Source: Brugia malayi (lineage: Eukaryota > Nematoda > Chromadorea > Rhabditida > Onchocercidae). From it: DNA of 64,000 nucleotides. The notes under the pieces are model-generated. The model made no database searches. It was not told the origin of the DNA and was given only the letters and a program-made list of their open reading frames with translations. This document shows, one piece after another, positions 23,698-36,160 of this stretch; position 1 is the stretch's first letter; every line of letters starts with the position of its first letter. Location of the stretch: contig NW_025062476.1 in the NCBI RefSeq assembly GCF_000002995.4, forward strand, positions 1,681,501-1,745,500, in the 5' to 3' direction. The translations under genes were made by a program, and so were the position numbers.

Positions 23698-26600
23698 ATG
23701 AATTTCTACAACTATTGTTTGTTTATTTTTGTTCTCCGAAAAATGATAAAAATAACAACGGGTATTTCAATTCATGTTCAACCACAGGAAATTACACTTA
23801 CTATTGGTGAAGATAAAACTGTTCGATTTTATACTACGTAAGTTTCTTGTTACATTATCATTTTTTATAATAATAGATTCAAAAAATTGAATTTAATACT
23901 TAAATTTGCTTCAGTTAAATTATATGGTTTAATAGGTAAGTTTGATCAAATATATAAGCCATCAAATCTTGATAACATTAATCTGATAAGTTAAAATTAT
24001 TTTTTAATTTGATATTACTACTAGTTTTTTTAAATTTATAACATCCTTATCATTATACTTATTTTTAATTTTTTACTTTTTATTACCTAATTTGCAGTGA
24101 TAATTTGCCATCAGCTGTTGATATTACATTAATGCGATCAGATTCATTCGATGGTACACCACACATTTTCCAACTTGATAATCAGACACGATCAGCAAAT
24201 GTTGTGATAACAGGCTTACAAATTACAAGTCATTCCGTATTGGAAATTCAAAAATGTAACTCTACAAAACCAATTGATAAATGTCCATTCAAGTATGAAT
24301 TTTAATTTTCTATTAGAAATTTTTAATTTTCTTCTATTAGACATAATAAATTTTGTTGATGTAGTGAAAAATTTGATGTTAAAATTTGAGGGTAAGTGAC
24401 AAGTAAATTAATAAATGGACCAGTAAATTTTATCATTTTTAAATCAAAAAATTTCAATTTTCTTTTTTTTTTTTGCGATAAATTTTCATACTTTTTTTTT
24501 TTACTTTCGTTTTTTTTTTTTTTTTTCGGTGAAATGTGAAAGTTACGTATAAAAATGCATTAAAATGACATTGATTCTATGTGTAAAATTTGTTCGAAAA
24601 AAAAAAATTCGAACTAACAGATAGTTTTTATGTGTTAAAATTGTGCGAATCTTTTCTTTTTTTTTCACTTCCTTTTCAAAAATTAATCTAACAAACATAG
24701 AATTTAAAAGCATCTTCAATATATATATAAATCATATTGCAATGAACAAAAGTAATTGAAATATTTTTAAAAATTTATTTCCAATTTTTAGTGATTTGGA
24801 GTCTGCTTTTGTGAGGATTAAAGTGGTGCACAGTAAGCTATTATCAATTAGCATTATTATTACTGGTTGGATATATTTCTTTGCATGGAGTATATCATTT
24901 TATCCACAAATAATTCTTAATTTTACTAGGAAAAGGTAAATTTAAAAAAATCTATTTTACAATAGAATTTTATTTAGATATTTTTGTTAAAATTTTGGTA
25001 TAAAATTATAAATGTTGCAGTTTAAAATTTATACCTGTTTAATATTATTTTACAAATTTTATAACATGCTACTTCCAGTGTTATTGGATTAAATTTTGAT
25101 TTTTTGTTACTAAATATTATTGGCTTCACATGCTATACATCTTACAATGTTTTGATGTATTTTGATACATATATTCAGGTTTGAAAAATATTTGATCAAA
25201 ATTTTAATTTGCCATAAATTTCTCAAAGTTTATTATTGATTTCTGATTCAGAGTACATTTCATTGTGTAAACTTTTTTCTTTTTTTTACCCCTGAACTAT
25301 AGGAAAGTACATTAAATTGGGGAAACTTTGACCTATGATTTATAACAAATATTAAAGTTGAAGGTTGACAAAATTTTTTCATCCAAATTTTCAATCATTG
25401 ATAATAATTGCTATATAATAATAATTATTATTATAGAACAACTGTTAGAATATATGAGGAATTTGAAAAATTTTTTAAAATTTTTTGAGTTTAATTAAAT
25501 TATCAAATAAATGATTTTGGTCTTTGAAAATATAACAACTATTAGCTATAAATTAATTGAAATAATAGGATAAATGAAATAAATTTTAAATTTCATTATT
25601 ATTATTATTATTATTTTCTTTTTTAATAATTGCTACATAATAATAATAATAGAACAACTATTAGAATATTTGAGGAATTTAAAAAATTTTTTGTAATATT
25701 TTTTGAGTTTAATTAAATTATCAAATAAATGATTTTGATCTTTGAGAATATAACAACTATTAGCTATAAATTAATTGAAATAATAGGATAAATGAAATAA
25801 ATTTCAAATTTAATTATTATTATTTTCTTTTTTTCAGGAATTATATGAACATAATTATCCTCATAGTTTAATTCCCGTCTTATTAAATGATGTTGTATTT
25901 GCTACACATGCACTTTTTGCATGTCTTATCACTGCTCTACAATGCTTTCTCTATGATGTTAGCTTATAAAATTTTCATATATTTCTTATTATTTAATTTT
26001 CTCAATAAATATATTTATAATTTTTGCCTTTTTAAAGTTTAAATTGTTCAGATTTATCCAAAAAAAAAAAAAAAGAAAAAAAAATTAAAATTTAATTTGT
26101 AATTAAATTAAAATTTCTATTTTTAGCGTGGTAATCAGCGTATTTCATATACTTGTTGGAGTATTGCAACTTTATTTGGACTAATTGCTGGAGTAACATT
26201 ACTATTAACAGCATTTGAAATAATGAATCCATTACAGTACATTATGTGTTTATCATATATTAAAATGGCTGTTACTGTATGTAAATATTTTCCACAGGTA
26301 ACAAAGTTTTTTTTTTTTTTTTTTTTTTTTTATTGCAAAAAAAGAAAAGTGATAAAATATTTATTGAAAAGATAGAAAAATAATCGAAAATAGTTTCATT
26401 TACCTGTGCTAAGGTTGTAATAAATATTTTTCTGTAGAAAAGTTAAATTATTATGAATAATATTCACAATAATTTAGGTTTAGTAATTTTCACTCATCCA
26501 ATTTTGATTGTATTTTATAAAATAACAGATTAAAAATTGTAAAATTATTCCAGTGTTTTCTGTTAGACTTTAAAATATTATTGCTGACAAAATTTTTAGC

Positions 26601-27979
26601 AATATAATTAGTTGTGCTGATTTAACTGTAAACGAGTAATTTATCAAGTCCACTTAATGCGGCTTTTTTTTTTTCGGAAATTTAACAATCCTAAAAGGGG
26701 TTGGCGATTCTTAAAAATTTTTTGAATGAATGTTTTTTCTTTTTTTTTTTTTTAATTTTATTTGAGGCGTTTATGAATTTTCGACGAAGAAGTACGATTG
26801 GATGGTCAATAGGAAATGTTTTATTGGATTTTTTGGGTGGATCGATGGATATTACACAAATGATTTTGCAAGGAGCAAATACAGGTTGTAAACAAAATTG
26901 AATTAAAATAATTGAAAAAAAAAATATATTAATGTGATTAGAAAGAAATGTTTAATTTCATTTTTATACTAATTTCAATTTTTAGTCAGATGAAGGAAAG
27001 GTAATGGATGAATATTTTGTGCATTATGTGTGAAATAATTTCTAATAAAATAATTATACATAGTAGAAATAAAGTAATTTAGTACTATTAATAAAAGTTC
27101 ATTTGTCTTTTATTTTCTGCAAATTCTTCTTTTTTACATTTTTAGCAAAGTTTGGTTTTTTTTTTATGATTTTTTTTTTTTTTTTTTTTAAAAAAAATTA
27201 AGAGTTAAATTGATTAGGTTAGGATGGGATTATTTAAACTTACTTTTTTCATAAATACAATTTACTTTAATATTTTTATATAAGAAACTTTATTATTTTT
27301 TATCTGAAAATATTTTATTAGGGAAAAAGCCTCTTTAACATAACTTTTTATTATACTTTTTATTTCCTTACTTCTTTTAAAATTTCAATCCACCAAAAGT
27401 TTTTATATACTTTTAGAAATTCATTACTTTTTTTTTTTCGTTTAATCATCAGAAAAATCACTCATAGTCTTCAAATGCATAAAAAGAAAAGTTATTTAAA
27501 AGGAGAAGTAGCTCAAATAATTATACTTCTTAATTCTCATGCATTAGTCTTTTCGTAAGTGTTGGAAATAATAGATGAAAATATAGTTATTATGTAAAAG
27601 CGAAAGGAAAGAAAGAAAATTTTATCAGTAAGTAATTAATAAATAGATCAACTTATCAGTAATTGCCTTATGAAAACAATACTTTAGTAATGAAAAAAAA
27701 AAAAAAAAACAAAAAACAAAAAACTGAAATAAATATTTTGAAATTCTAGACGACTGGTCAATATTTTATGGAAATCCAGTGAAACTTGGTCTTGGTTTGG
27801 TATCAATGATATTCGATGTAATCTTTATGGTGCAACATTATTGTCTTTATCGAAATTCTGGTGAAGGTGTGACTTTAAGTACCTCTGCAGAGAGTACCAT
27901 GAATGACTCAGATCAGTCAGACATAAACATATTACCAGAAGTTGTAGACGTGAACGACGAACAACATATCGTCATCTGA
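23698..27979 (+). CDS. ctns-1: Cystinosin, lysosomal cystine/proton symporter
   Basis: There are eight exons: 23698-23837, 24098-24292, 24792-24935, 25079-25178, 25838-25957, 26127-26297, 26767-26884 and 27750-27979. They join to 405 residues; human cystinosin has 367. The protein exports cystine from lysosomes together with protons. An N-terminal hydrophobic segment precedes a lumenal domain with N-linked sites (DNQT, KCNST). Seven membrane segments follow, with two PQ-loop motifs: FYPQIILNF with GLNFDF (PQ at 150-151, Asp167) and KYFPQAFMNF with [15 protein letters not shown] (PQ at 289-290, Asp311). Asp311 matches the proton-coupling Asp305 of human cystinosin. The C-terminal tail after [10 protein letters not shown] lacks the GYDQL lysosomal sorting signal and is longer and acidic. 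Exon 7 begins after an unusual TTTGAG acceptor. CTNS family membership is clear. Confidence 0.95.
25404..25835. repeat. About 221-bp direct tandem duplication in cystinosin intron 4
   Basis: The segment from TAATTGCTATATAATAATAA (about 25,404-25,624) is repeated at about 25,625-25,835 with few changes. Shared blocks include GAACAACT-TTAGAATAT, GAGGAATTT and TATAACAACTATTAGC. Both copies end in a TTATT...TTTTCTTTTTT tract. Only the second continues into TTTCAG, the acceptor of exon 5. Confidence 0.85.
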
Positions 27980-29884
27980 TATTTGTTTCGTTGTTTTCAC
28001 GTGTTGCACTTCTTTTTTTTTTTTCTTCCTCCTACAAGATTCTCATTTATTTTAATTAAATTCCTAAGGTCTCATAAAATGGGCACAAGGAAAAATTGGT
28101 CAGAAAAAAAAAAAATCTGTAAGTTATTTATTTCAAATATTGTCAAAACAAATCTGTTAGAAAATCACTTTTTTTCTTTTGGTTTAGTTCTGATGCTGTA
28201 CAAATTGTCAGGAATTATCTTTGGGTGTCAAAAAGAAAAATAATTAATTAATACGTTTGTTTAGAAGTGGGAAGCTTCAAATTAAAAAAATTTTTTTTTT
28301 TTGAAGCAAAAAAAAATCAATGCAATATCTCTTATTGGAGATTTCATCGTACTTCGATGTTGCATTGAACAATAATATCATTACCAAATATCTGTCTCCA
28401 ATCCTTTTTCTTTTCTTTTATAATAGCCAGGAAATAATTAAGTTTGGGAATTTTACGTACACTCCCGTAAATTCTTAAAGTATTATTTCGTTGCTCAATC
28501 CTGATTTAATGATCAGGAAAAAAGGCTTAGAAAGGTGTTACATTGTATCAAATCAGTACTTCGTCTAGATATTCCTTTAATTTGAACCATTACATTTTAA
28601 TTAGAAGTTTCCTGTCTTTGTCGTTTAAGACCTTTCCGCCTCATTTATTAGATTCGAAATAATTTTTGGAATCCTTTACATATAAGAAAACTCTTAAAAC
28701 AACTTACCTGCAAAAAACTGATTTGTGGGCTTCCCTTTTTTTTCTTTTTTTGCTACGTTCTTCTTGCTTCTCCAAAGAGCTACCGTTTGTCGGACTCAAC
28801 GACCTCATTTTAAAGCTAATATTATTAAAAATTATTATTATTACTATTATTTTCATTACTACTAATTATTATTATTATCATTTTTATTATTATTACTATT
28901 ATTATCAATTATTATTATTATCATTGTTATTATTATTATTGCTATTATCATCATCTATTACCAAATATTCGGAAGCTTTATTGTACATATTTTTTACATT
29001 TATTCTGAAGTTCCCAGGTAACCAAATTACTTTATGAACTAACTGGTTCGTTTTTGTCACTGCATGACAAAATGAAAATACGGCAAGTACTTCAGCAGAT
29101 AAAATGCCCACGAATGACTCTTGGGAAAAAGGAGAAATTTGAATGTTGTTTCGAATTACGCTACCCAATATTTTGCATGTAACACGCTCATGCATTTCTA
29201 GCACGGGTGTATGAAATATTGTGGAAGTAGAAATTTCATGACCTCAACAATATTCCGGGAAAAAGTTACAAAACTATTCCGTAAGATCGATCAGTTTTGT
29301 ATGGATCATATAGGATATTTCGGATTTTCAATGGAAAAATTAAAATTGATAGGTTTTAGATGGTGCAAAGGAAAATGGTAGTAAACCAAATATGGAACTA
29401 CCGTTACAACTATCACCATTATCGTTATCGATGCCGTGAAGAATTCCGGAAATTGCTAACATTGGAAAGGAATATCACAATCGACTTGTATCTTTGATGA
29501 TAATAATAGTATGATTAAACTAGGGAAGAGAATTCCAAAACTTCTTTACTAAAAAGTAGGAAAAAATTGCGATTTGCCAAAACAGTAAATTTACGATGAT
29601 ACAACATATTTTGCGACAACAATAGTAATTTTTGTTATGAAGCGTTTGCTAAAATAATGAGTTAATCATCTACAGTGGCAGTCCTGCAACAATAACAAAA
29701 AGTTTTGCACCAACAACAACAAATTCTCGGAAATGTAGTTGTGATTTCCACATTGCACAATATGATTAATTTGAGAAACGAATATCATTTGAGGAAATTG
29801 GATAACGATGAGAAATTTTCAAAATGAGAAATTCAAAATTGATAGTGGGATAAACGTTAAAGGATTGCAGTCAAAATCAATGTG
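27980..29884. other. Convergent intergenic region between cystinosin and pch-2
   Basis: This is about 1.9 kb between two stop codons. It holds a TTA/ATT trinucleotide-rich tract at about 28,815-28,960. Sections at 28,330-28,800 and 28,960-29,800 are less AT-biased than typical spacer here. A minus-strand frame at 28,905-29,204 and short plus-strand frames show no family motif. Part is probably 3' UTR; the rest is unexplained. Confidence 0.5.
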
Positions 29885-32732
29885 TTAACCAATTGAAGCA
29901 GTTGTAAATTTTCGCCGTGCGTTTAAATCGGACAAACACCTCACATTTTCAGAAAGTTTCTCTTTTAGGGCTTTTTCTAATACACCAAGACATTGTTCAA
30001 TGGATAACTGATCCTAAAAAAAAAAAAAACTAACTCTAGGTTAGTTTCATTAAAAATTAAAAAAAAAAAAAAAAAAAAAACAGGAGCAAGGATCTCTAAG
30101 AACGATATAACTTTGTATTTCCGATATAACTTATGCATTTATATAACAAAAAAAAAAGAAAAAATACCACTGGTAATTTTGAGTATCCGATAACAGGCAG
30201 TTGCCGTAAACAACGTCCACTCAAGCCAGAAGCACTTCTGCAAAAATACTACTTATTCCACTAAAATTACTTATATATGTATCACGTTAGTATACTCTAT
30301 ATAATACAAACTCGTTTTCACCCCAATAACTGCTTGAAACACAAGGCTAATAATTATAGTAACATTACAAACTAGTTTACCGCGACAACTGCATAAGCTT
30401 CTCACAATGTGGACCATTTGCATATTGTTCAGAAAACCACGGACCAGGCTCCACAATTCCAATCTAAAATTTTTATGAAACTTTTGATGCCATTATTTTG
30501 ATCTTTTTTATATTTTCATGATAGACTTTCAATTTCCAATGTTGAGATTTACCCTCTGCATTTCTTGAATGCATGAACGAAATATGGCGTAAATTGCATT
30601 TGCTGAAGGATAACCAACGAAACGACTTAAATCTGTTCTATCCGTAAAAGCTTCATCCAAGCTCTGAAAATTAAAAAAAAAAAAAAAAAAAAAAGTACAG
30701 AAAGATGGTTGCTGTTATCAAAATCCAAAAATTTTGTAGCAAGAAATTTCGCTTTTCCTAGATATAGTCATAAATTTCGTAGATATAATCATTTTTGCTG
30801 GCTTTCGGAAAGAACAAAAGGCGTGCCTCTGTTATGTTGGAGGTGGTGAAAATAAATATGTTACTACGTCGACGTATATAATCCACTTGAGTAAGAACAG
30901 CATTTACAGCACGAATTGCATCCGTTGGTTCGTTTCGATTCAACAAAGCGCTTCGAGCTATCGTTAAGCTTTCCACCTTTAAAAAAAATAAGCCATTATG
31001 GCACAAAATAAAATTTGATAAAAGAATTATTGAATCATTAAATATAATATTTTTCCAGTAGCAAAAAATCTTAATTCCAAATTAAACAAAAACACCAGAT
31101 ACAGCGATTTAATTAGGTGGCTTCAATCTTTGTAAAATTTATAATTTTACAAAGATTCTATATCAGTAATATTGCTAAAATAAAAAAGAAAAAATCAGTA
31201 TTGAAAAGAATGGCTACGATAATGTAAAAATATGCTTACTTCATCAATAAGTACAAAAACAAATGCTTTTGGATCTTCTGCGAGTTCTTCAATTTGTTTA
31301 AACATACTTTGGATCAATTTTCCACTCTAAAGATTAATGGAGTTTTAGAACTTCTTTGATATGATACAATATCAGTGATAAAACGTTAAACAGACAGGTT
31401 ATAATCCCTATGAACGTAATATTAGATAGTCTCGGTAATACTGTAAACATCAGTAGATTTGCTAGAAACTATTTCAGTGTCATCAATACTATTACCTCAG
31501 AAAAAAATTTTGAGAAAAGACCATGGCTGTTAATTTCCACAAAATATATCCTTTTGTATTTTTGGCTAAATCGTATAGCCAACTTTTGGGCCAGTGCTCT
31601 GCAAAGGGATGTTTTGCCTGTTCCTGGTGGACCTGCAACGTACAATGCAATGCCTTCATATTTCAAAGAATGCTTAATTTCCATCTAGTTTTGAATTCAC
31701 CACTAATATCAAAGTATCAATTTCAGCTTTATTTTGAAAAAATTCTGTATGTAAAGCAATTTGCGAAGTTAAAACAACAAACCGTGCAACAAAATCATTC
31801 GGTTTACTCTTAATACTGTAGTATTTGTATTTTTCTCCGAAAGCCTGACCAGTGCGTAAATGTAAGAAAATAGCTGAAGAAACATAGCCTCATAAACATA
31901 AATTTTATTTTCAATTTCCTAAATGGTCTTAAGTTTTCCTCAACGAATAGCGCTATAGATTTCACTGAAAATTTTGAATGCAAGGAAAAATATTGACAAA
32001 AAGCCAATAGTATCCAACTAGAAAAAAGCTTGACAGTTATTATGGAAGCAACAACCAAACATCTAAAAACGGAGCTGGAAAGTGAAGAAACGAAAAATTA
32101 ATGCAAAACTAACAGAAATGTCACAGTGCTTAAATTAAAGGTTAAAATTAACCATTTTTAACTTACTTCATCTTTAATGGAATCATCGAAAATCAAATTT
32201 TCCCAAATTCCATCAAATTCACGACAAGGCAATTCCCACAGCAATGATCCGGCAGTATTAGATTCGGAACCATATTCACCTGACTGAGCTTCTAGTGTCT
32301 GCGCATCACGATTCAATAATTTATATAGATGTAAATTTGCAACTGTTAGCGAAGTATCAGATATTGTCAAGAATTCTCCTAAAAATATTAGAAAATAACT
32401 GAAGGAAACTTAATTACGGAATCAAGAAACAAAGAATTTTGCGTGAATTATTTCCAAAAGCTGCAAAAATTTCGAAACTTGCTGGAAAAAAAAAAAGGAA
32501 CAAAAAGTCAAAAAGTAAACCTTCGGGAGTATCCGAGCAAACAATAAATACATCATCAATTATTTTACTAAATTCCTTATCAGATGGTAGTGCTATCGGA
32601 TGACCATTACGAATATTTTTAATGGATAAAATCGCTTTGTGAATTTCAGGTAACAACTTTTCAGCATCCTTTCTCGCACTAAAAATCAGGTTTCGAAAGT
32701 AATGTTTTAAAAAACAGAATTGTTCTGTCGCT

Positions 32733-32799
<67 letters not shown>

Positions 32800-33447
32800 A
32801 GCACGTCCACCTATGCTACATTCCCAATAAACTGGAATCCCATAATTCTATTATTTTTAATGTATTTGCGCATAAGAACGGAAATTTTGTATAAAAGTGT
32901 CACAATTCAACTCATTTGATTTAGCTTTTGTGGTCGTATTTGTACGGTTACGTGAATATCACGTAGAATTAGCAGAACAATCGAATAATTTCTCCCGAAT
33001 CACTTCAACTCTTTTTTTTTTCCACATCAACTTGTTATGAATTAAAAAAAAAAATATCTGTCATGAATTAAACTAATATTTAAAAGCTAAACTGAATTTT
33101 CTACGTGTTATCAATTAAAATTAAGAGCTAAAAGCTAAAGTAATCCAAAAAATATATAGATGTCAAAAAAAAAAAAGTCGAAAAATAAAAAGCGTACCGA
33201 ACTGTTATCTAGGAGTGAAATTTTAAAATAAAAACAAAAAAAAAAAAAACATACAACTTGTCAATTTAAAAAAAAAAAAATCCATTTGTAAATGAAAATT
33301 GAAAAAAAAAACTTACATCGTTGGATTCAAACGTATTTCTGCATGAAAAGACGGATTGGATTGTGCAATTGTTTGCTGTTTGTTAGGAATACCTCTCATT
33401 ATCATAGCCCAAATGGAAGCGCTTAAATGCTCTACAAAATTCTCCAT
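29885..33447 (-). CDS. pch-2: PCH-2/TRIP13 AAA+ ATPase, HORMA-domain remodeller
   Basis: There are eleven exons: 33317-33447, 32521-32678, 32167-32378, 31704-31808, 31496-31672, 31240-31326, 30827-30976, 30553-30663, 30381-30463, 30168-30237 and 29885-30013. They join to about 470 residues; TRIP13 has 432. The hexameric ATPase opens HORMA proteins (Mad2, meiotic HORMADs) in checkpoint and synapsis control. Visible motifs are the N-terminal adaptor-binding domain (residues 1-170), Walker A GPPGTGKT (216-223), Walker B VLIDE (286-290), sensor 1 TTSN (334-337), DRTD near 348 and sensor 2 GLSGR (409-413). Intron 7 needs a GC donor (GAG|GCACGC). Exons 4 and 7 begin after AAG. The gap between exons 4 and 5 is only 31 nt (or 28), so the 4/5 border is the least certain part. 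A tRNA gene lies in intron 1. Confidence 0.92.
32729..32802 (-). tRNA. tRNA-Asn (anticodon GTT)
   Basis: The minus strand gives a 74-nt cloverleaf. Acceptor stem GCTTCCG pairs with CGGGAGC (one G-T pair), with discriminator G. The D-arm contains the box A-like GTGGCGCAATCGGTTAGCGC. Anticodon arm TTCGG-CTGTTAA-CCGAA gives anticodon GTT. T-arm is GGTGG-TTCAAGC-CCACC. Box A and box B promoters are intact. It lies within intron 1 of pch-2 on the same strand. Confidence 0.97.
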
Positions 33448-33483
33448 TTTATAGACTTTCTAACTTCTTCCTCAGAAATCTTT

Positions 33484-33490
33484 CTGGAAT
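33484..33490 (-). promoter_or_regulatory. Candidate trans-splice acceptor of pch-2
   Basis: AATTCCAG on the minus strand ends 36 nt before the pch-2 ATG, after an A/T-rich tract. This fits a spliced-leader acceptor or the end of a 5' UTR intron. Confidence 0.35.
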
Positions 33491-34891
33491 TTTAAAATTT
33501 TTCACTTATAAATCAAAAAAAAAAAAAAAAAAATTTAATTTAAATTAAATTTATCACATTAATAGAACTACCTAGAATTAAATTATCAAAATATAAAATT
33601 ACACCAAGCAATCATTCACCTTGCCACCCAACCACCCCTTACCTTACACCGCTCCTACCTACCCGCTACATCCCCGCTCGGTACCAAAGGACATTTTTTC
33701 GCGCTATTATGATTCCTTTGAAATTTCTCAAAATAGCAGCGGTCTAACAGCTGCGACAATTGCGCTCCAATATTTATTATTTCTTATGATTAAAGATCGT
33801 TTGTTGAAAATGTCGCCAAAATTCGAATTTGCGACTTTTTTAAAATTTTATCACAATTATCTTCTGATTTATAAATGTAATTGAGTGTTGCGAGAGTAAT
33901 AGTATGATGATTATAATAGTTGTAATTATATAATCGAGAAGATATCGAGAACAAAACAATTCATAGTTATTGATAATGTAATCCAGGAATGGTTATAAAT
34001 TCAGTTTACATTTTGATTACTTGTAATTATGATTATAACTATGATTATAGTTATAACAAATGATTATATTTATAATTATAGTTATAATAGTGGTTATGTA
34101 TCATTTAATTTTGATATTAAAATTAATTTTACTGATAAATTTAAGTATGAATGATTGTGATAATTACATCGCTAGTATCAGTTTTTGTAATTTAAGTAAT
34201 GAAATCAATTGAAAAATTTTCAAAATTAAGTGCTAAAAAGCTATAAAATTAATATTCATCAAAAAAAAAACTTTTTTTGAATTTAATTGACGCTTTCAGT
34301 TGCATTGCACTCTTATTTTTTATTAAACGTCATCTGTTCACATCCTAAAAAAGTAGAAAATTTACTTTAAAATGAAACTTAAAACGTTATTCACTATTCG
34401 AGACAAATTATTAAATTTAATGTTTGATATAAACTATCAGCCAATTTTTCTTTACGTTGAATAATACTAAAGAATTCAAGTAATTAAAATTGATGAGTTA
34501 GCTAGTGGAATTATTTCTACTTAATTCATATGATTAACATTAATTCGAGAAATATTGAAATAATCAATCGATGATATATTTGACACAATTTGACAATGAT
34601 TCAATTCGTAAGTAATTTATTTGAAATATAACAGATAAAAACATTATCACTTTTTTCTTTTTTTGGATATGAAATCGTTTCAGATTTCATTGATATAATA
34701 AATTTCATACCAACTTTACGTCTAGACGTATAAATGTCACGTTTATAGATATATAAGTTGACGTGATTTCAGTAGACTATGACTGATTCTTAATGACATA
34801 TCTATATTTCTTACGTTAAATGACATCGACAAAAGTAATAATAATATATATGAATTAGGTGAAACAAATCATAAGTAATTTAGTAGTGTAT

Positions 34892-35060
34892 GAATTACGT
34901 GGAATAAACAACGTGAGTAGTAATGATAAGTAATAATAACATATGTGAGTGATGATAATACATGGAATTACGTGGAATAAGTAACGTAAGTAATAATGAT
35001 AAGTAATAATAATATATGTAAGTAATGATAGTATATGGAATTACGTGGAATAAATAACGT
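34892..35060. repeat. 73-bp tandem repeat, about 2.3 copies
   Basis: GAATTACGTGGAATAA begins copies at 34,892, 34,965 and 35,038, which is an exact 73-bp period. The units contain internal AAGTAATAATGATAAG sub-repeats. Confidence 0.88.
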
Positions 35061-35077
35061 AGCGTGTGCGCATGCCT

Positions 35078-35230
35078 ACATACATACGTATCTGTTGTAT
35101 GTGTATGTATATATATGTGTGTATGTATGTTTGTGTATGTGTATATGTATATATATATATGTGTGTATGTGTATGTTTGTTTGTGAATGTGTGTTTGTAT
35201 GTGTATGTATATGTGTGTGTGTGTGTTTGC
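35078..35230. repeat. (TG/TA)n microsatellite
   Basis: This is a mixed TGTG, TATG and TATA simple repeat. It yields Cys/Val/Tyr-only reading frames that are not genes. Confidence 0.93.
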
Positions 35231-36150
35231 TTGTATGTTAAACTTACATTATTATTATCACTTAATCACTTACCTACAATTTTCTTATCATAATTACAAC
35301 CTGTAATTAATTAATTGTTACCTGGAAAAAGTATGCTAATATTATTAATTGATCAGTTAAAGTAAACTTTCACAGTGTAATAAAAAAAAAAAATCTTTTA
35401 ATTACAGCAATATTCACTGTAATCTTTTTGCTGCAATATTATTAGTAAAATTCAATCATAGCAACAAATTAAATTATCTCAAAAATTTTGAAATAAATTT
35501 TATATTTAATGGAAGGAATGTATGCCTTCTCATTTCTTTCTCATAAATAATTTACAATTTTATCAATTTATTGAGAATATATTTAGTTTATGCTTTACAT
35601 TCAACTAAAATGGTTGTCAAGGATACGAAATATCAAAGCTGCTTCATCACTTTTTCTTCTCGAAGTTAGCAGATGCACATAATGTAGGTTAAATTTTAAA
35701 ATTGAATATTTTAAATAAATTTAAAATAGAAATAGTAATAATAATATGAGCTTAGGGTTAGATGATAGATAATAATTCATCAATTGATTTTGTATATTTC
35801 TCTCTGATTGCATTGCAAATTTATCATATAAAATCATTAAAGAGATATTTTTAAATTGAAATGTATATTTTTGTTTTCTTACGCTTTGTTTACCATTTTA
35901 TATTGATCATTTTACAAGTTTCAAAATTTTTTTTAAATTCAAAAAAAAAAAAATTCTTTTAAGTTCAAATGAAATATTTATTTTTTGAATTTTTTAATCT
36001 GACTTTTTTTTTTTTTTTTAATCAAATAAAAACATTGTTTGGATTAATTTTAATTAAAATATTTAATTACAGATTATTATTTTTATTACAATTCTTTCAA
36101 TATCTATAAATAAATGTATGCATATATGCTAATTAATAATTTTATCATTT

Positions 36151-36160
36151 CAGTTAAGTG
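36151..36160 (+). promoter_or_regulatory. Candidate trans-splice acceptor of TMEM138
   Basis: TTTATCATTTCAG ends at 36,153, seven nt before the ATG at 36,161. This strong acceptor has no coding exon upstream, which fits spliced-leader addition. Confidence 0.5.

Larger units (their letters stand above)
33448..36160. other. Intergenic region between pch-2 (-) and TMEM138 (+)
   Basis: This is a divergent spacer. A C-rich stretch at 33,618-33,690 stands out from the AT-rich surroundings and lies about 170-240 bp upstream of the pch-2 start codon. Tandem repeats occupy 34,892-35,060 and a TG/TA microsatellite follows. The 87-residue frame starting at 33,621 has no family features. Confidence 0.55.

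Noticed and set aside
28905..29204. 99-codon minus-strand open frame with mixed composition
   Set aside because: It ends in a polyAsn/Asp reading of an ATT repeat, has no recognisable domain and no splice-consistent neighbours. It is noted only as part of the unexplained region.
31410..31813. Plus-strand open frames across the PCH-2 Walker A region
   Set aside because: They are antisense shadows. The minus-strand reading carries GPPGTGKT and matches the AAA+ family.
33621..33884. 87-codon plus-strand frame rich in Pro
   Set aside because: It is a translation of a C-rich patch upstream of pch-2, with no conserved motif or exon context.
35035..35293. Two overlapping Cys/Val/Tyr-rich plus-strand frames
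   Set aside because: They are readings of the TG/TA microsatellite, not genes.
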